Shown piece after piece: positions 1 through 12,500 of a stretch of 64,000 nt of DNA (positions within the stretch are counted from its first letter, which is position 1; every line of letters begins with the position of its first letter). Source of the DNA: Rhabdornis inornatus (taxonomy: Eukaryota > Chordata > Aves > Passeriformes > Rhabdornithidae). Where the stretch lies: contig VWZS01000217.1 in NCBI GenBank assembly GCA_013397075.1, positions 7,255 through 71,254 of the forward strand, read 5' to 3'. Below the pieces are notes generated by a model. The model was not told where the DNA came from. It worked only from the letters and a program-made list of their open reading frames with translations, and searched no databases. The position numbers were made by a program, and so were the translations under genes.

Positions 1-3000
1 ATTTTCATGAGTAGCAGTCCTGCCCAAAAACCGGCTGAAATGTGAATCCCTCCCACAGGCAAAAACAGTCTTCCCACAGGCGCTTTTTTTCATGGGTCAT
101 TTAGTTGATGGGGTTTTGTTTTTAAGGATGAGCTGTCCTAGTATAAAAGCAAGGATTTGGGCTTTTTTTCTATCTCTGGAAGCAAGAGTTCTCTCTCTGT
201 TCAAGCTTTTTACCAGATCACAGCTTCTCAGCATCCACATGTTCCAGTGTGAGCACCTTTTCTGCATGGGAATAAAATTTGAACAAAGAAAAACAAGAAA
301 AATACTGTATGCTGTTAAAAAAATAGTTCTACCCAGACTGGGATATTTGGTTACCTAACCTATGGTTTACTGCCAGCTCCGCTCCTCCACTGGCTGTAAT
401 TTCTGGAAATCACTTATTTCACTGAACCAAAATCTGCCTAATTTTCATTAAACACTTTATCTTTCCTATTTTATGTTTAAATTGTTTATTTATGTATGAG
501 CTTCACTTCATGTCTGCTACTACAGCCTTTCGAATAACTACACTACACTTCATATTTCCAGCAGTGTGATAATCTGCAAGATGAATTTCACCAAGAGAGC
601 CTTAGATTTAATAGTTTTATTTTTTAATACCCATGACTTAGCTTCAAACTATGTGTGACTGTCTTAAATTTCTCTTTTTGTCTAGAGGTGTTGTGGCATG
701 CATGCGGTTGTGCACTGTCATATTGCCTTGGAATACAGGTCTGAGTCAGTTCCATCATGAGGGCATTTTCCCAACATTGTTGCTCAGTTAGCAAGAGCTA
801 TTAATGGAGGTTTCTGGACGGTGAGAAGTCTGATACTCTACTGCTTTGGAGCCATTCAATTGTTCATCATCCTTCCCCTGGGTCTCCTTGTGGACTGCAT
901 TCATTGGAAGAGCTGGCCTTCTGTGTATCATACCAGAGTTCTCCTATATTACAGGCCAGAAAGAAACCTGTCCTTAAATCACTGCCTACAGCCAGGAAGG
1001 ACACCATTCAGCACCACAAATGCAATATGCTACTTTTGCTTTTGATGGGGTAGTGACTGCAGCCGCACAGGCATGGATTCCTGCCTGATGACAGCTGTAT
1101 GTGTCCTGACACAGCTGTATCGAGACTCTCTGTGCCAGGTGTGAGACTTCTTGTCCACTAATGGTCACATTCAGGGAGAACAGGCATCTGTAAAGATGGA
1201 ATGACATCAGGCTACCTCAAGCCAAAACTTTGCGATTGTTGTGCTTTGAGTGAGGAAACTACTTGTGCAACAGGATCAGGAGAATCCAATTGTGAAGAAT
1301 GCACTCTGAGCTATTTTATGCAAAATCAGATATTTTTTACAAAACTGTACACTGTTGAATTGATACCAAAATACCTTTTGTTTTTCATCCTTTATCCTTT
1401 TTTTAATTCATTCTGAATTCCTGACATTTGAAGACTACAGTTTTGAATTATTTTTCAGACCCCAGAATTGCAATTCAATTGCTTTCTAATTGGTATTTAA
1501 TAACTTAATAATTACAATTTACTGATCACTCAGTGAAGAAAATACAAGTGATTAAAAGCAATGCAAAGCATAGAATAACCAAATAGCACACAACTATTTA
1601 TGTTCAACTAGAAAAGTGCAGTTTTAAAATGCAAAGGATGAGGGACACACTGAAAAGTTATTTTCCAGGATCATTTGGCTGGAAGGGATCATAGTGCAAG
1701 TTGTGCCACTGTCTAGGCAATTCCCACTGATGACTACCTGTGAACTTCTTATTGAGGGGTGCAGATATGAGGAGAGGTTGGGGAGGTATAAGAAAATGGG
1801 CACAGAAGACAAACATCTGCAGTATAATACAGAAAGAGAAAATACAGTGGTAGGAGAGACTGAGATCTCACTGGCTGAAACAATTCTTTTATCACTTTCC
1901 TTATCTTCTGCTCTTCCTCCCACTCTCAAGTTGGTAAAGGGAACATATGCAAGCAGGACTGCCAGTGCTGCTTGGCTTCATTCCAAAGCTGCTTGGAATG
2001 CTCTCCTCACTCCCAAACAGCATGTGTTTCCTTTGTCACATCTTCCCTCATGACTGCAGCTTACCACTCACTGCTCCCACGCCCTGGATTTTGTGATAGA
2101 TTAGGCATCCTCATAAAGGTAGCATTTATGGCAGTGTGTGGCTGCATCCACACCCGTCATGACTCTCTAGAAAGGAGGGGAAAATTGCTACTGTTCTAGA
2201 CAAACAAATAAGTCTTCTCCCAGCAGGAGTAACTTTTGTTACATGATTACATCCTGTTGCTTTTGCCAGTGCCAGCGACTGCCAGGCTCTTACCTTTACT
2301 GTCTGTGGGATGGGAAACAGGCAGACAAGTTCAGTTGGGGGAAAGAACGAAGACACCCTGTTAATGACAATTATGATGTGCCTGCATTCCTAAAATACAG
2401 GCAATCCCTGTCATGGGAGAAGGGCTCTACTCCTTACATGAAGACAAGCAATTGGTCCACAGGGAAAAACATATAGGGAAGGATAGTTTGCCAGTGATTT
2501 ACTTTTTGTCCCAGAACAGATGGACTACAATAGAACTAAAAGGAATAAGAAAAGCAGCAGCATCTAATAGCTCCACTGAGGACAGCTTTTACTTTTCATG
2601 TACCATTGTTTCAAAAAACATGACATTGAGCAATGTCATTCTAAGTCAGAAAGCCAAGACTTCTTGAAGCCAAGACCAGCATGAGTTTGTTAATACACAG
2701 CATGCCCTTACAGCACCTGGACATCAGTGAAATCAGTTACTTCAAGAAGCAAATATAAGAAGTTAGTTCTCTGCTGTAAACTGAAGGTCAGTTCTGATCC
2801 TCCTGAAAGGCATTAGGAACACTATCTGGATTAATATATTCTTACCTCAGTGTGGGTCTGGGGTGGTGTATAGGCCAGCAACAGCCACAGCAAGAGTAGC
2901 GTAGAGCACAAGCATGCAGGGCATGAGATCACTAGCAGTACTAGGCTGGCTTTTGGCAAAATGCAGTATGGCTGTGCACCACTTACCTCTTCCCTTCTGC

Positions 3001-4492
3001 AAATCAGCTATTGCCCTGGAAATCCTCCTACTCCCAAAGAGGTGTGCTCTTTACAGAAGAATTCCAAATATCCCGCTACAAGTCTGGAACAAGTGAGAAA
3101 ATCTAAGTGTAGAGCTTCAGAAAGTAGCCAGGGTACTCATAAGAAGGGCAAGGTATTCACCAGCTTGTGAGCATTCACTGTTGTCCTTTTTAGGTGACTC
3201 TGGGGGCTTGACTTGGTTACACGCTGCCCCCTGTAAGCTGCTTCTACTCAGAAAAGAGTGCTAGTGTAACTTCTGACAGTAGAACTGGCAAAGCTGCCCC
3301 ACTCCCAGAAAAAGATTAATGCTACAACTTCAGAGTATTAAAACAAGCTTACATTAGCTGAACACTCTGTATGCTGGAAACAAAGAGATTTTGGTCCAGT
3401 CATCAGCACAGTGAAACTGAAATTATTATCTTGTGGAATCAGGGCTTCCTTGATTATAAGAACAAGAGGTGAAATGGAAGTCTGCATGTATAGTTCTGCA
3501 TGCTACTATGATTTCTGACCTTTCTCCTATTTTTTCCATGCATTTTTCTTTAAAATTGATGTAAAAGATTTTGGGAAATAATGCAGCTCATGATCTTCTA
3601 GTAATACAGTGAAATGCCTGTTTATCACACTTCTGTTCCCTCCCCTAAAGTTAAAATCTTTCCAAAATTTTGCAAGTATATGTCTTTGCTGTAAAGCCTA
3701 CAAAAACGATCTAGCTATTTCAAATTTTTCTAGGAGCTACTATTTAATAACTCTTCAGTTAGAAGTTTTACCTAACAGACTAGGTGTCTTCTGCCTAAAC
3801 TTTTGCAAGACTTTACAATTGGTATCTGCAGATGATCTAATTTGAAGTTGTAACTTGTACTTATATTACTACAGAGTTCTACTCCTAATTTCTACTACGT
3901 GAGTTTCTAGCAGTTGTCCAGTCTCCCATGCCAGTAATTTTGCCCAACTTCTGCAGTCTTAGCTATGTGCTCATGTGGCACACAGACATTCATCATCCCC
4001 TCTTTCTTTCTAACCATCATGCTTGCATTTGATGCTGGAAAGATTGCTCCACTTTATGAGAGGATACACTCTTTACAATAGTCAAGGTTAAAGAATTAAA
4101 GGTCTTTGTTACAGCTTGGTTTTATTATTTGAAGGGCCATTATCTGTAAAACTGTGATCTATTTCATTGGAGCAGACTACTGATCAAGACAGACCACTTG
4201 ATGGTCTAGTCAGCACTTGAACATTTTAGACTGAAAGCCTGATGGATTTTCTTGTCAGCTGATCTGAGCACTCCTCAGCACCATGAGTTTGGCATAAACA
4301 TTGCAAATTCCACAAGTCACAGAAAATTGAAAGAACCAGGATTTGAAAGAATAATATAAAGTCAGTTCCTTACACAAGACTTCATAAACACAAATATCTA
4401 AGTACAGCACACACAGAAGCAGTTTGAACTCCTCTTTCTGAAGAAAAAGGTCAATTTAGATTAAGATAGTTGTGTTTGCTTAGAAAGCCTCT
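1..4492. other. Intergenic DNA upstream of SCAMP1
   Basis: AT-rich sequence with only short, unconvincing reading frames on both strands. I recognise no exon, RNA gene or clear transposon. A weak CR1-like patch near 1660-1700 is too diverged to call. In human the next gene on this side is AP3B1, as I recall it, but no AP3B1 exon is visible here. Confidence 0.6.
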
Positions 4493-4582
4493 GGTTTCCG
4501 GGCCGGTTGAGGGCTCGGCATAAGCAGTTGGTTGGGAGGGGCTGTGGTTAGGGGCCGGCCTCGTGTTCGCAGGTGCTCGTGT
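4493..4582 (+). repeat. Inverted promoter duplicate, copy A
   Basis: A GC-rich island of about 90 bp inside AT-rich DNA. It is the reverse complement of 6079-6169 with about 7 mismatches by hand alignment, including a run of 45 identical bases. The match ends abruptly on both sides. The two copies lie in opposite orientation about 1.5 kb apart. It may be a local inverted duplication or a retroposed piece of an antisense promoter transcript. Confidence 0.85.
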
Positions 4583-5849
4583 TATTGAAAAGCACTGAAT
4601 TAAACAAGTTCCAGGAGGCTGGAGAATCTTCAGTTAAGAAACACATTTTCATCTAAAGCAATTCACCCATTTTCTACTAAAAGTTATTTATAAATAACTT
4701 ACTAGCATTTTATAAATCAGAATGATGGATTTATGAGCTATTTCTTGTAACAGACTTAGAAACAGTTAACATTTGGACTATCACCATACATCGAGCCATG
4801 ATATATATAACCATGGATGAATATTGTAAAACAGCATGATTACATGTGCTGTACCATAACTGAGTTATGATTGGCACTAATACTGTAACATACTTTTGTT
4901 GATTGTGCTACAGCTGCCTTTTAGGTTTTAAAGAAAGTATTTACACTTCATAGCAACCAAAAAGTTGAAAGTGTTTTGCTTAGAAGCTATGCTTTTATGA
5001 TTTGTCCCATTTCCATACCATTTTATGTCTCACAATACTTCACAAAAACCTCTGCATAAATCAGAGCAGACCTTGAAGCAAGTATTGCTTTCTCTACTGA
5101 TCCATGCAAAATCAATTCTCATGCATATATAGGATTCTTCCTGACCTGTTGACAAGACAGCCCAATTGTAATGACTGTCAGCGTAAAGATCAGAGTAATG
5201 ATATGTATAGCGCTACTAAAAATCATAGAAGTGCTAACACTAGTGTGTCTCACAGTCTAGATTACGCGGGAAAAAAATATACACATTTGAATAGCAAAAA
5301 ATAACAGATTTACTATCATAACAATTTAATTTTGTCTCAAACCCTCCCTCAAACCTCTTTTTTATTCTTTTGGATTTAAATCAAAGTTCAAATAATTTCC
5401 TTAGAAAGCATGTAAAGAAATTCAGGATTTGCTGGTTTTGAAAGTGTTGTGTCAATATAGACTCTTCTGGTAGCACTGGATTTCACGTTTCAACCATAGC
5501 TCTGAACCAGTGGTGCTCCTTTGCATTTACTTGCATCTTTTGGACCAAACTGTTCAAGCGGCACTGGCAGCATTTCTGAGGAAGTATTTAAAAAGTCTTT
5601 TGAACTGTTGGAAACGCTTGAGTACTTCCAAGAGACCTTTTTAATGCTTCCTCGCACGGAAGCGGGATTTTATGACCGTGGTTCAAAGCCGTCCCTTACC
5701 TACCGTTCTCGTAGGACCCTTGTACAAGCCACCTGAGCATCCACACGCTGGATGAACTACTTACTATGCCAAAAGGAGGCGGACACGAGACCGTAAATTC
5801 GTGGTTTACCAAGTAAGGCTTTCTGACTACCTTCGTACGTCCACTTCAC
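4583..5849. other. Intergenic DNA between copy A and the CpG island
   Basis: AT-rich up to about 5600, then rising in GC towards the island. I see no recognised gene or repeat. Confidence 0.5.
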
Positions 5850-6078
5850 TCCCCAAACCAAAGCGGCTGTCCCGACCCCCCTGAGGAGTGCGGGACCGGA
5901 GGGTCGGGGGGACCACACGGGCTGGGCTGGGGCCGGGACACCCGCGCACACACTGGGCCGGGCCAGGCCGCCCCGGCCCAGCTACCCCGCCTCAATGGGG
6001 GAGCCCCGGGCCTCCTTCCCCCCCGGCTCCCAGCCAGCGCTGACTACCGAAGGCGGGGGACACAGCCCCCAGTGTCCC

Positions 6079-6169
6079 ACACGGGCACCTGCGAACACGA
6101 GGCCGGCCCCTAACCACAGCCCCTCCCAAACAACAGCTTAGGCCGAGCCCTCAGCCGGCCAGGGAACCG
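6079..6169 (-). repeat. Inverted promoter duplicate, copy B
   Basis: Reads as copy A (4493-4582) on the minus strand at about 92% identity. It sits inside the CpG island, about 350 bp upstream of the SCAMP1 start codon. Because it belongs to the island, this is probably the original copy. Confidence 0.85.
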
Positions 6170-6183
6170 GCTCTTCCCGCAAG

Positions 6184-6199
6184 CCCCGCCCCGCCCCGC
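6184..6199 (+). promoter_or_regulatory. Tandem GC boxes (Sp/KLF-type)
   Basis: Overlapping CCCCGCCCC units, the usual binding sequence of Sp/KLF factors, about 130 bp upstream of the ETS/YY1 pair. Occupancy is inferred. Confidence 0.6.
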
Positions 6200-6317
6200 T
6201 TCACCCAGGCCCCGGGAGCGGCCCGGCTCGGACATGAGCTCTCCTCCCGCCCGCCCTGGGAGCAGCCGCTCCGCCTTCATCCCTTACTGCCTCCCGGGGC
6301 CATCCCACTCGTAACTT

Positions 6318-6340
6318 CACTTCCGGGGCGGCCATTTTGG
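6318..6340 (+). promoter_or_regulatory. ETS core followed by YY1-like site
   Basis: CACTTCCGG at 6318-6326 matches the ETS/GABPA consensus. GCCATTTTGG at 6331-6340 matches a YY1 site. This closely spaced pair is typical of the start-site region of TATA-less housekeeping promoters, so transcription probably begins near here. Confidence 0.65.
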
Positions 6341-6521
6341 GCGGTCCGTGGCTGGTCGGTGCGTCGGGGCGGGCTCGGCCCGGGCCGCGGGGCTGTGACA
6401 GCGGCGGCGATAGCGGTGGGGGGCACACCTGCGGGGGGCACACCTGCGCCGGGCACTCTCGGGGCGCCGCCGCAGGGGCAGAGCCACCGCCCGGGCTCCG
6501 CAGCGCCAGCCTGCCCCCGCC
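6330..6521 (+). other. SCAMP1: Probable SCAMP1 5' UTR
   Basis: GC-rich leader between the inferred start site and the ATG at 6522. I see no upstream ATG in it. The ATG context has G at -3, a favourable Kozak position. It carries two direct copies of a GGGGGGCACACCTGCG-like unit (about 6418-6448), each with a CACCTG E-box. The exact 5' end is inferred. Confidence 0.55.
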
Positions 6522-6578
6522 ATGTCGGACTTCGACAGCAACCCCTTCGCCGACCCGGACCTCAACAACCCCTTCAAG
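6522..6578 (+). CDS. SCAMP1: SCAMP1 coding exon 1
   Basis: Encodes residues 1-19, beginning MSDFDSNPF, with NPF motifs at 7-9 and 16-18. It ends in phase 0 at the donor AAG|GTGAGG. The first ATG of the inferred leader is used. Confidence 0.97.
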
Positions 6579-9500
6579 GTGAGGGGGCCGTGAAGTTTCG
6601 TTGGTGTCGGTCTGCGCCGAGTCTCGGGCTTCCCGCGACAGGAAGCATGCACGGAAGGAAGGAAAAAAGGGGGAAGGGAAGAAGGAAGGAAGGAGGGAAG
6701 GGCCCCGTAGGAGCTGCGGGCCGGGGTCTCTGCTTTCAGTGGGCTACGGAGGCCCGGAGTGGGGGCGGGGGCAGGGCGGGGAGGATAAGCAGCGGTTCAC
6801 AACTTCAGGGTTCCGTGTTTTCTTCTGTAGCTAAAATAGCAGAAGTCGTGTTTCAGATGCGTTATTTCGATGGGGGAAAAAAAAAAAAAAAAAGAAAAGT
6901 TTGGGTTTTTTTTATTTTGACCCTAGCTTTGTGCTAGGGGTGACGCTACTACAGTCTTTTTTTCTTTCGTCTGGTTGAGCCAAATAGTTAAACTTAATGA
7001 ATTAGTGAATTTACCCTCTTCTTGTCTAGCCTCTTCCCACCCCCTTCAAGCTTACTGGTTCCCTTACCTTATGTCTGAAGTAATCAGGGTGCCAATGGCT
7101 CGGCATGAGTTCTGTGCTCCATCTCAAACTGCTGTATTGTAATGTACTATAAAGCTTTTAGATTTTGCTCTGCTGACTTGTCACAAGCTGTGAATTCTTT
7201 CTTCACTCCCTGCCTTCAGCTGTCAAAACGAACTGACCTCCCTGGATGCTTCCCCTCCTGGTTTTTTGTTATTTTAATCCAGTTAAACTAGTTTCTGAAG
7301 CTATCTACTTTGATAATATTACTGAACTTCTTGCAGCACTTTAAAGCACACAGATACGGCAGTGAGTTTAGAATGTTAGCTGAAATAATTAAACTTTTTA
7401 AAAATTGAGCTGTCACATTTCAAGCCAAGCATACTTCTGTCCACATAGATGCTGGAAGCATAATGTTCCTAACACTTGTTCATTAAAATCGGTCTGAATC
7501 ATTAGTTTAGTTTTTATGGTCATAAAACATAAGCAATCGTATTCATTAGGCTAGAATTCCTTAGGCTAAGATCTGTTTTCACTTTTTGTATGCAGTGCAA
7601 TGACCTTCCAGGTGAACGCGAGTCCTGGTGTTGAGTCTGCTGCCAGCCATAGTTTGGGCTGGTACCAATGTCAGTGAGCACTGTTCGTTTTGGCACCAAG
7701 CACTGAAAAGGTGTCGTTCTAGAATGTGTCTTCAGCAACAGAAATACACGATGCTTTTCCTCCTACTTGCCTCTGCAGTGCTCATCAGGCCGTGTAACTG
7801 GTCCTGTGTAGTGTTGTGAGACCTAAACTAGGCACACACCTGAATTATATGTCCAGTTTGAAGATACTGCTTAAAGTGCGAAAACTTATTCCAGTTTCTC
7901 TTTAAGGAAAGACTTCCATTTTAACTGTTGGGCAGAATCCATGTTCTGCTTCTCATCTGCAGTGCATCATGATAAAAGGACTCTCTTAACAGCTTCTCTG
8001 TAATGTGAAGCTCTCTGTTGGGATTTCTTCATTTGCAGAAGATGGTTCAGGAGGGCTCTTTATTTTTCCTTTTTCAGAGGTTTTTTTTCCGCTTCCTTCT
8101 GTCTTTGCTAACTTCCATCACATTCTACTCCTGTAGAAGATAATCTTGCGTACCTTTATTTATCCATGCATTTAACTTGAAGGGGAAAAAGGCCTCATAT
8201 CTAAGCTGAAGCTTGATGGCCGTCTCGTTGGCAGAACAGCTTTGAAATTAGTGGGTAGTAATGCATGGATGTATTTAAGTTTTGTCTATGTGTTTTAAAA
8301 TACTTTATGCATAGAACCAATATTTACAGATGGACCCTGGCAGCCTAAGTCGTATTGTCTAAACACTGTATCCTAATGTACTCATATTTTTGTCTTTGCT
8401 TGGTGACTTTTTGTATAATGTGATTAGTTGTTTTCTTTGCTTTTGAAGCTGCTTTCTATGGTCATGTAAAATCACAAAGTAGTATGACAGAGAAGGGGTG
8501 GGGAGGCATCAGGTAGAAGAGTTGTTGCCAAGGTCTAAAGATAGGTGCTTTTTTTTCTTAAACATTTTGGTTTTACTAGCTGTCTGTGATCTACACCCAA
8601 AGTTTCCTGTGACTGTTCTTACGCCTTTTAATAAAAAGATTAGAGCAGAGCCTCTTGCTTGATGTTGAATCAAATAAAAGTGTTCTCTGGAAAGATAAAG
8701 GTAAAGCATAAACATCTCATGCTCAGTATTTTGGGTAGTTAGTACTTTTGGAAGTCTAAAAGTAAATTATCTGCTGGCAAAACTGAACTTAGCTTACCTG
8801 GCTTGATCATGAGGTGCTGTGGATTTTGAGACAAGTGGCTGCCTAACCTCTGCATTTTTTTTATTCTTTGTTTCTTTAAAAAAAGCAATAAACTGGAACT
8901 GAATCCAGAAACATGGATATGCTTTTGAAGTCCTAGTTTTCCTCTCTAAATAAATGTCCTCTGAATGCTGTACCAACAAAGCCAAAAGATGGATTTTTTT
9001 GAAAGACAGAGGGTATATTGAAACCAACAGAAAAGTGAAATGCTAACATTTACAAGCTTTTGATAACATTGAAGTTGTGCAGAAGAAAATGCATCCATAC
9101 AAATGAAGATGTGAGAATCTTTTTATAATATGATATATCAGCGGTGTGAAGAAGTACACAGTTGGTATAACCTCAGGTATCATGATTGGAAGGAGGTTAG
9201 TAATGATATCTGTTAATTTTGTTTACTGAGAAACACTAGTCTTAGCTTGTGAGTGTGAATTCACACTTCGTAAAGTTCTCTCTTAGAAAAGCTGCAGTCC
9301 CACAGCACCCAAACAGGGTGAGCAGAGCAGATGTGGTCATGGTGACTGCATTCAGTGATAAGCAAATCTATAGAGAGGAGACAGATCTGAGCCCAAGTTA
9401 GAAAGCAAAGCCAGAGTCAGGATCATGTCCTGTGAAAGTAAACAGGATCAGTCACCAGTCCTTTGGTGACCAGGTGTAAGAGTTAGTAAGGACTGGGGGT

Positions 9501-12500
9501 CTGACAAGTTAAGAGGAGTTTGGGAATCCTCAGGGTCCTGACCGTCTATCTTAAATAGGATAAAGCAGCATGAAATAAATTTTGTATGACAAAACAAAGG
9601 TAGGTTTCTAATGTAGCTGTCTTCTTGTGGTTTTTTTTGGTTTTTTTTAATGTCATAGGATAGGTGATAGTTGTAGTCTTCTGTCTTGTGAGGTGATACA
9701 GTTACAAAGGTTCTGAAATAGCAGTCTCAAAATTCAGTGTAAGTATCATTTACTCTGAAACAATGAGCAGTTCATCTACAGTAAAAGTTGTTGGTTGTGT
9801 TCCTGGTTTGAGGTTTTTTTTCTTTCATAAGTGAACAATCCTACTACTCAGAGGAAGTTTTATAAGTGGAGCAATGAATTTCGTAGGCCTTTGGATCTTG
9901 GCTGACATACAGCAAAAGGTTTGAAAACTGACTGTTAATTATCCATACATATGAAACAGTTATTTTTTGGTGGCTGTAGAATGAGAACTATAGAGACTGA
10001 GTTGTCCAATAAATTCTATTGGGTCGGTTCATCTGATGTGTTTAGTTCTGAGCAGGTGCATGTTTTTGACATCATAGAAATTATGATAGGCCTGAAAACT
10101 AAGATATATTTCTGTTCAAATGTGAATGGTTTCCTTTTCGGGGAAATGCCAAATCTCTATGTGATAGGAAGATTTTTCTTGATCAGACTTAGTGTGGGAA
10201 GGCACAATCAGAGCAGACCTCAGATGCATGTAATGTTAAGTATTTGAGTTGTTTCTTCGAATGGGAGTAGGGATCACAAAACTGTGGTTACCTTTCAGTT
10301 TTTGCTCCAAAAAGACACAGATCTTATGTAGTACTGTCATGACTGACATTCCTATTTGGATGGCTGAGATACTCTGTGATACCCGAAAATGGCACTGAGT
10401 TGTTCCCACTGAGGTCAGTGGATTACTTGAGTCACTAGAGCTAAGTACAGAAGTAATTCCAGATATAAATTGGATATTACACTTAGTCTTGACTCACATG
10501 AGCACAAATTAATCTCCTGTTTGGTTTGGTGGGAAATACAGCCTGGAGGTTTGATACTGAAAGAAGTTGACTGCTTTCAGTAAATGCAGAAATGACTGAT
10601 GCTTTCTGTGGCAGCAGAATCTCTGTAGTTTATACTGTGGGTGCTGAAGTGAAGCTAAAGTGATAGAAACTTAGAGGAAGAAAGAGAAGTCCTGATTTTT
10701 TTTGAAGAATTGGGACCCTTATTACGTAAGACTTTTGTGCACCTTTAGAACGAAGCAGTTTTATTGCATGCCTGTATGCATAACTGAGTTTTAATTCCTG
10801 TATCTGTAAAATACTGACTATAAAATATACTGATTTAAGTTGTTTGTCTTAAAGTTAGTAAAGGACATAAAATATAGGTATTTTTTCTGACTTTTACTCT
10901 CTGACTTTCACTATCCCTTCATGTCTTCAAAAATTATGAATAGCCCTAAATCTTGCATGATTTAATGCTGAACATTGTGGTAGTGGATTGTCCTTTAGCT
11001 GTCCTGCATGGAAATTGGCTTTCAAGAGTACGCTTCACCGGTGCTGTAACTGTGCTGTATCTGTTAAAAAAATGAAGCTTTTTAATAGTTATTCAGTATC
11101 TCATAGCTGCATTTTTCCCTCTAGGTTTTCACTGAAGTGTTAGCACATATTGCCTAGTGTTACTATTGCACTGTATATTGAGCTTTGTAACATTACACAG
11201 AGGAACATACACATATCAGAGCTAGGAAAGGAGAATGATTTGAGAACAGCTGTGAGATGGAGGTGATACTTTGCTAGGCGTCCAGTACTCTGTTGCATGA
11301 TAAGGCTGGTGCAAACTTTAGGACAAATTTGGCCTTGCCAGCCTCTCAAGTTGTTTTAGGTTTCAGAGGTGGGGACCTTGCCTTGCTCAGTTGCTCAGAA
11401 CCCTTCGCAGCTCTGCTTTCATGTGATGAATGTGACATGAAATAGGCAGCATTCAAAGGACAAGTATAAGAAAACCCAGTGGGCTACTTTTGCAATATCC
11501 TATTTAATAATTGTGTTCAGGCAGAGTGGGAAAGAAAGCTGTTTGAACATAATTTCAAGAGTGGGATGGGAAAATGGCTGACAAGTGATCAATATGTTAA
11601 AATTGAAAAACTGAAAATTGAAATTATGAAAGAACTTAAATGGCTACTTGGGTATTTTTATTATTATTTATTATTTTTATTATTTTTCATTATTTAGGTC
11701 CAGAATTTTTAAACAAACGTTTATTCAACATGTGAATTGCAATTTGAGAGCCTTAATCTGGCAGTTCTGTGGGGTTGAGAAACACTCCAGAACCTGTTTA
11801 TGAAAAGTGTGATGGATAATTTTCTCTTTTGTCAAGAAATCAAAAAAGTCAGACCAACAGTTTCAGGCATTTTGTGTTGCATTTTTGCTTAATTTTCTGA
11901 CCCAGTGGTGTTATTTTAGGAGTACTTAACAGAGAGCAGGAAGTACAACTGTTGCTGTTACTGTAACCTCTTCCCACCCCTAAAATCAAAATCCACAAAA
12001 TTTCTGGATGAATTCTTTCTTAAATCTTACTTTCCAACTATTTTTTTTTGTTCTGTGTAGCTTATATGTTTTTTATTTGAAATTGTTTTCAGTTGCTAAT
12101 GTGTTGTAAAAGCATGATAATCTCTATCCAAATCAGTGTTTAGTGTTTATAAACTCCATTTGCTGTACCCCATATCCCATTTATTCCACAATAAAATACT
12201 GCTTTTACTTCCCTGCTAGTCCTTGTGACTAAACTGAAAAAATGTTCTGTGCAGAAATTGCTTGTCTTTTTGTTGGAAGAGTAGGTATCCCTCAAAGTGA
12301 AAAGTTTTTTCAGCAACATGAATGACAGTTTGGAGGGGCTGATCCCTGGTTCACTATATTCCCTCCACTTAAATCAAAATCACAACTAACAATGTAAGCT
12401 TAGCTGATGGTGTTTTTCAGATTATCACTACATTATGGATTTTATAGATGTATTTTACTGGTGGTGGAACAATCCTGGACCCATATCCAGTGAACTGTAA

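Larger units (their letters stand above)
5850..6800 (+). promoter_or_regulatory. SCAMP1: CpG-island promoter of SCAMP1
   Basis: The base composition switches sharply from AT-rich flanks to very GC- and CpG-rich sequence. This stretch contains GC boxes, an ETS core, a YY1-like site and the first coding exon. No TATA box is evident, as expected for a broadly expressed gene. The island extends well upstream of the probable start site, and its upstream half holds copy B of the inverted duplicate, so divergent antisense transcription is plausible but unproven. GA-rich sequence at about 6650-6710 marks the start of intron 1. Confidence 0.85.

Noticed and set aside
1660..1700. CR1-like words (CATTTGGCTGGAAGGGATCA)
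   Set aside because: Too short and isolated to separate from chance.
1..5850. Possible first exon of AP3B1 on the minus strand
   Set aside because: AP3B1 is the neighbour in human, but I could not find any matching peptide here.
6337..6937. Long GC-rich frames on both strands around SCAMP1 exon 1
   Set aside because: They follow from few stops in CpG-island sequence and lack ATG starts or splice support. The real frame is MSDFDSNPF.
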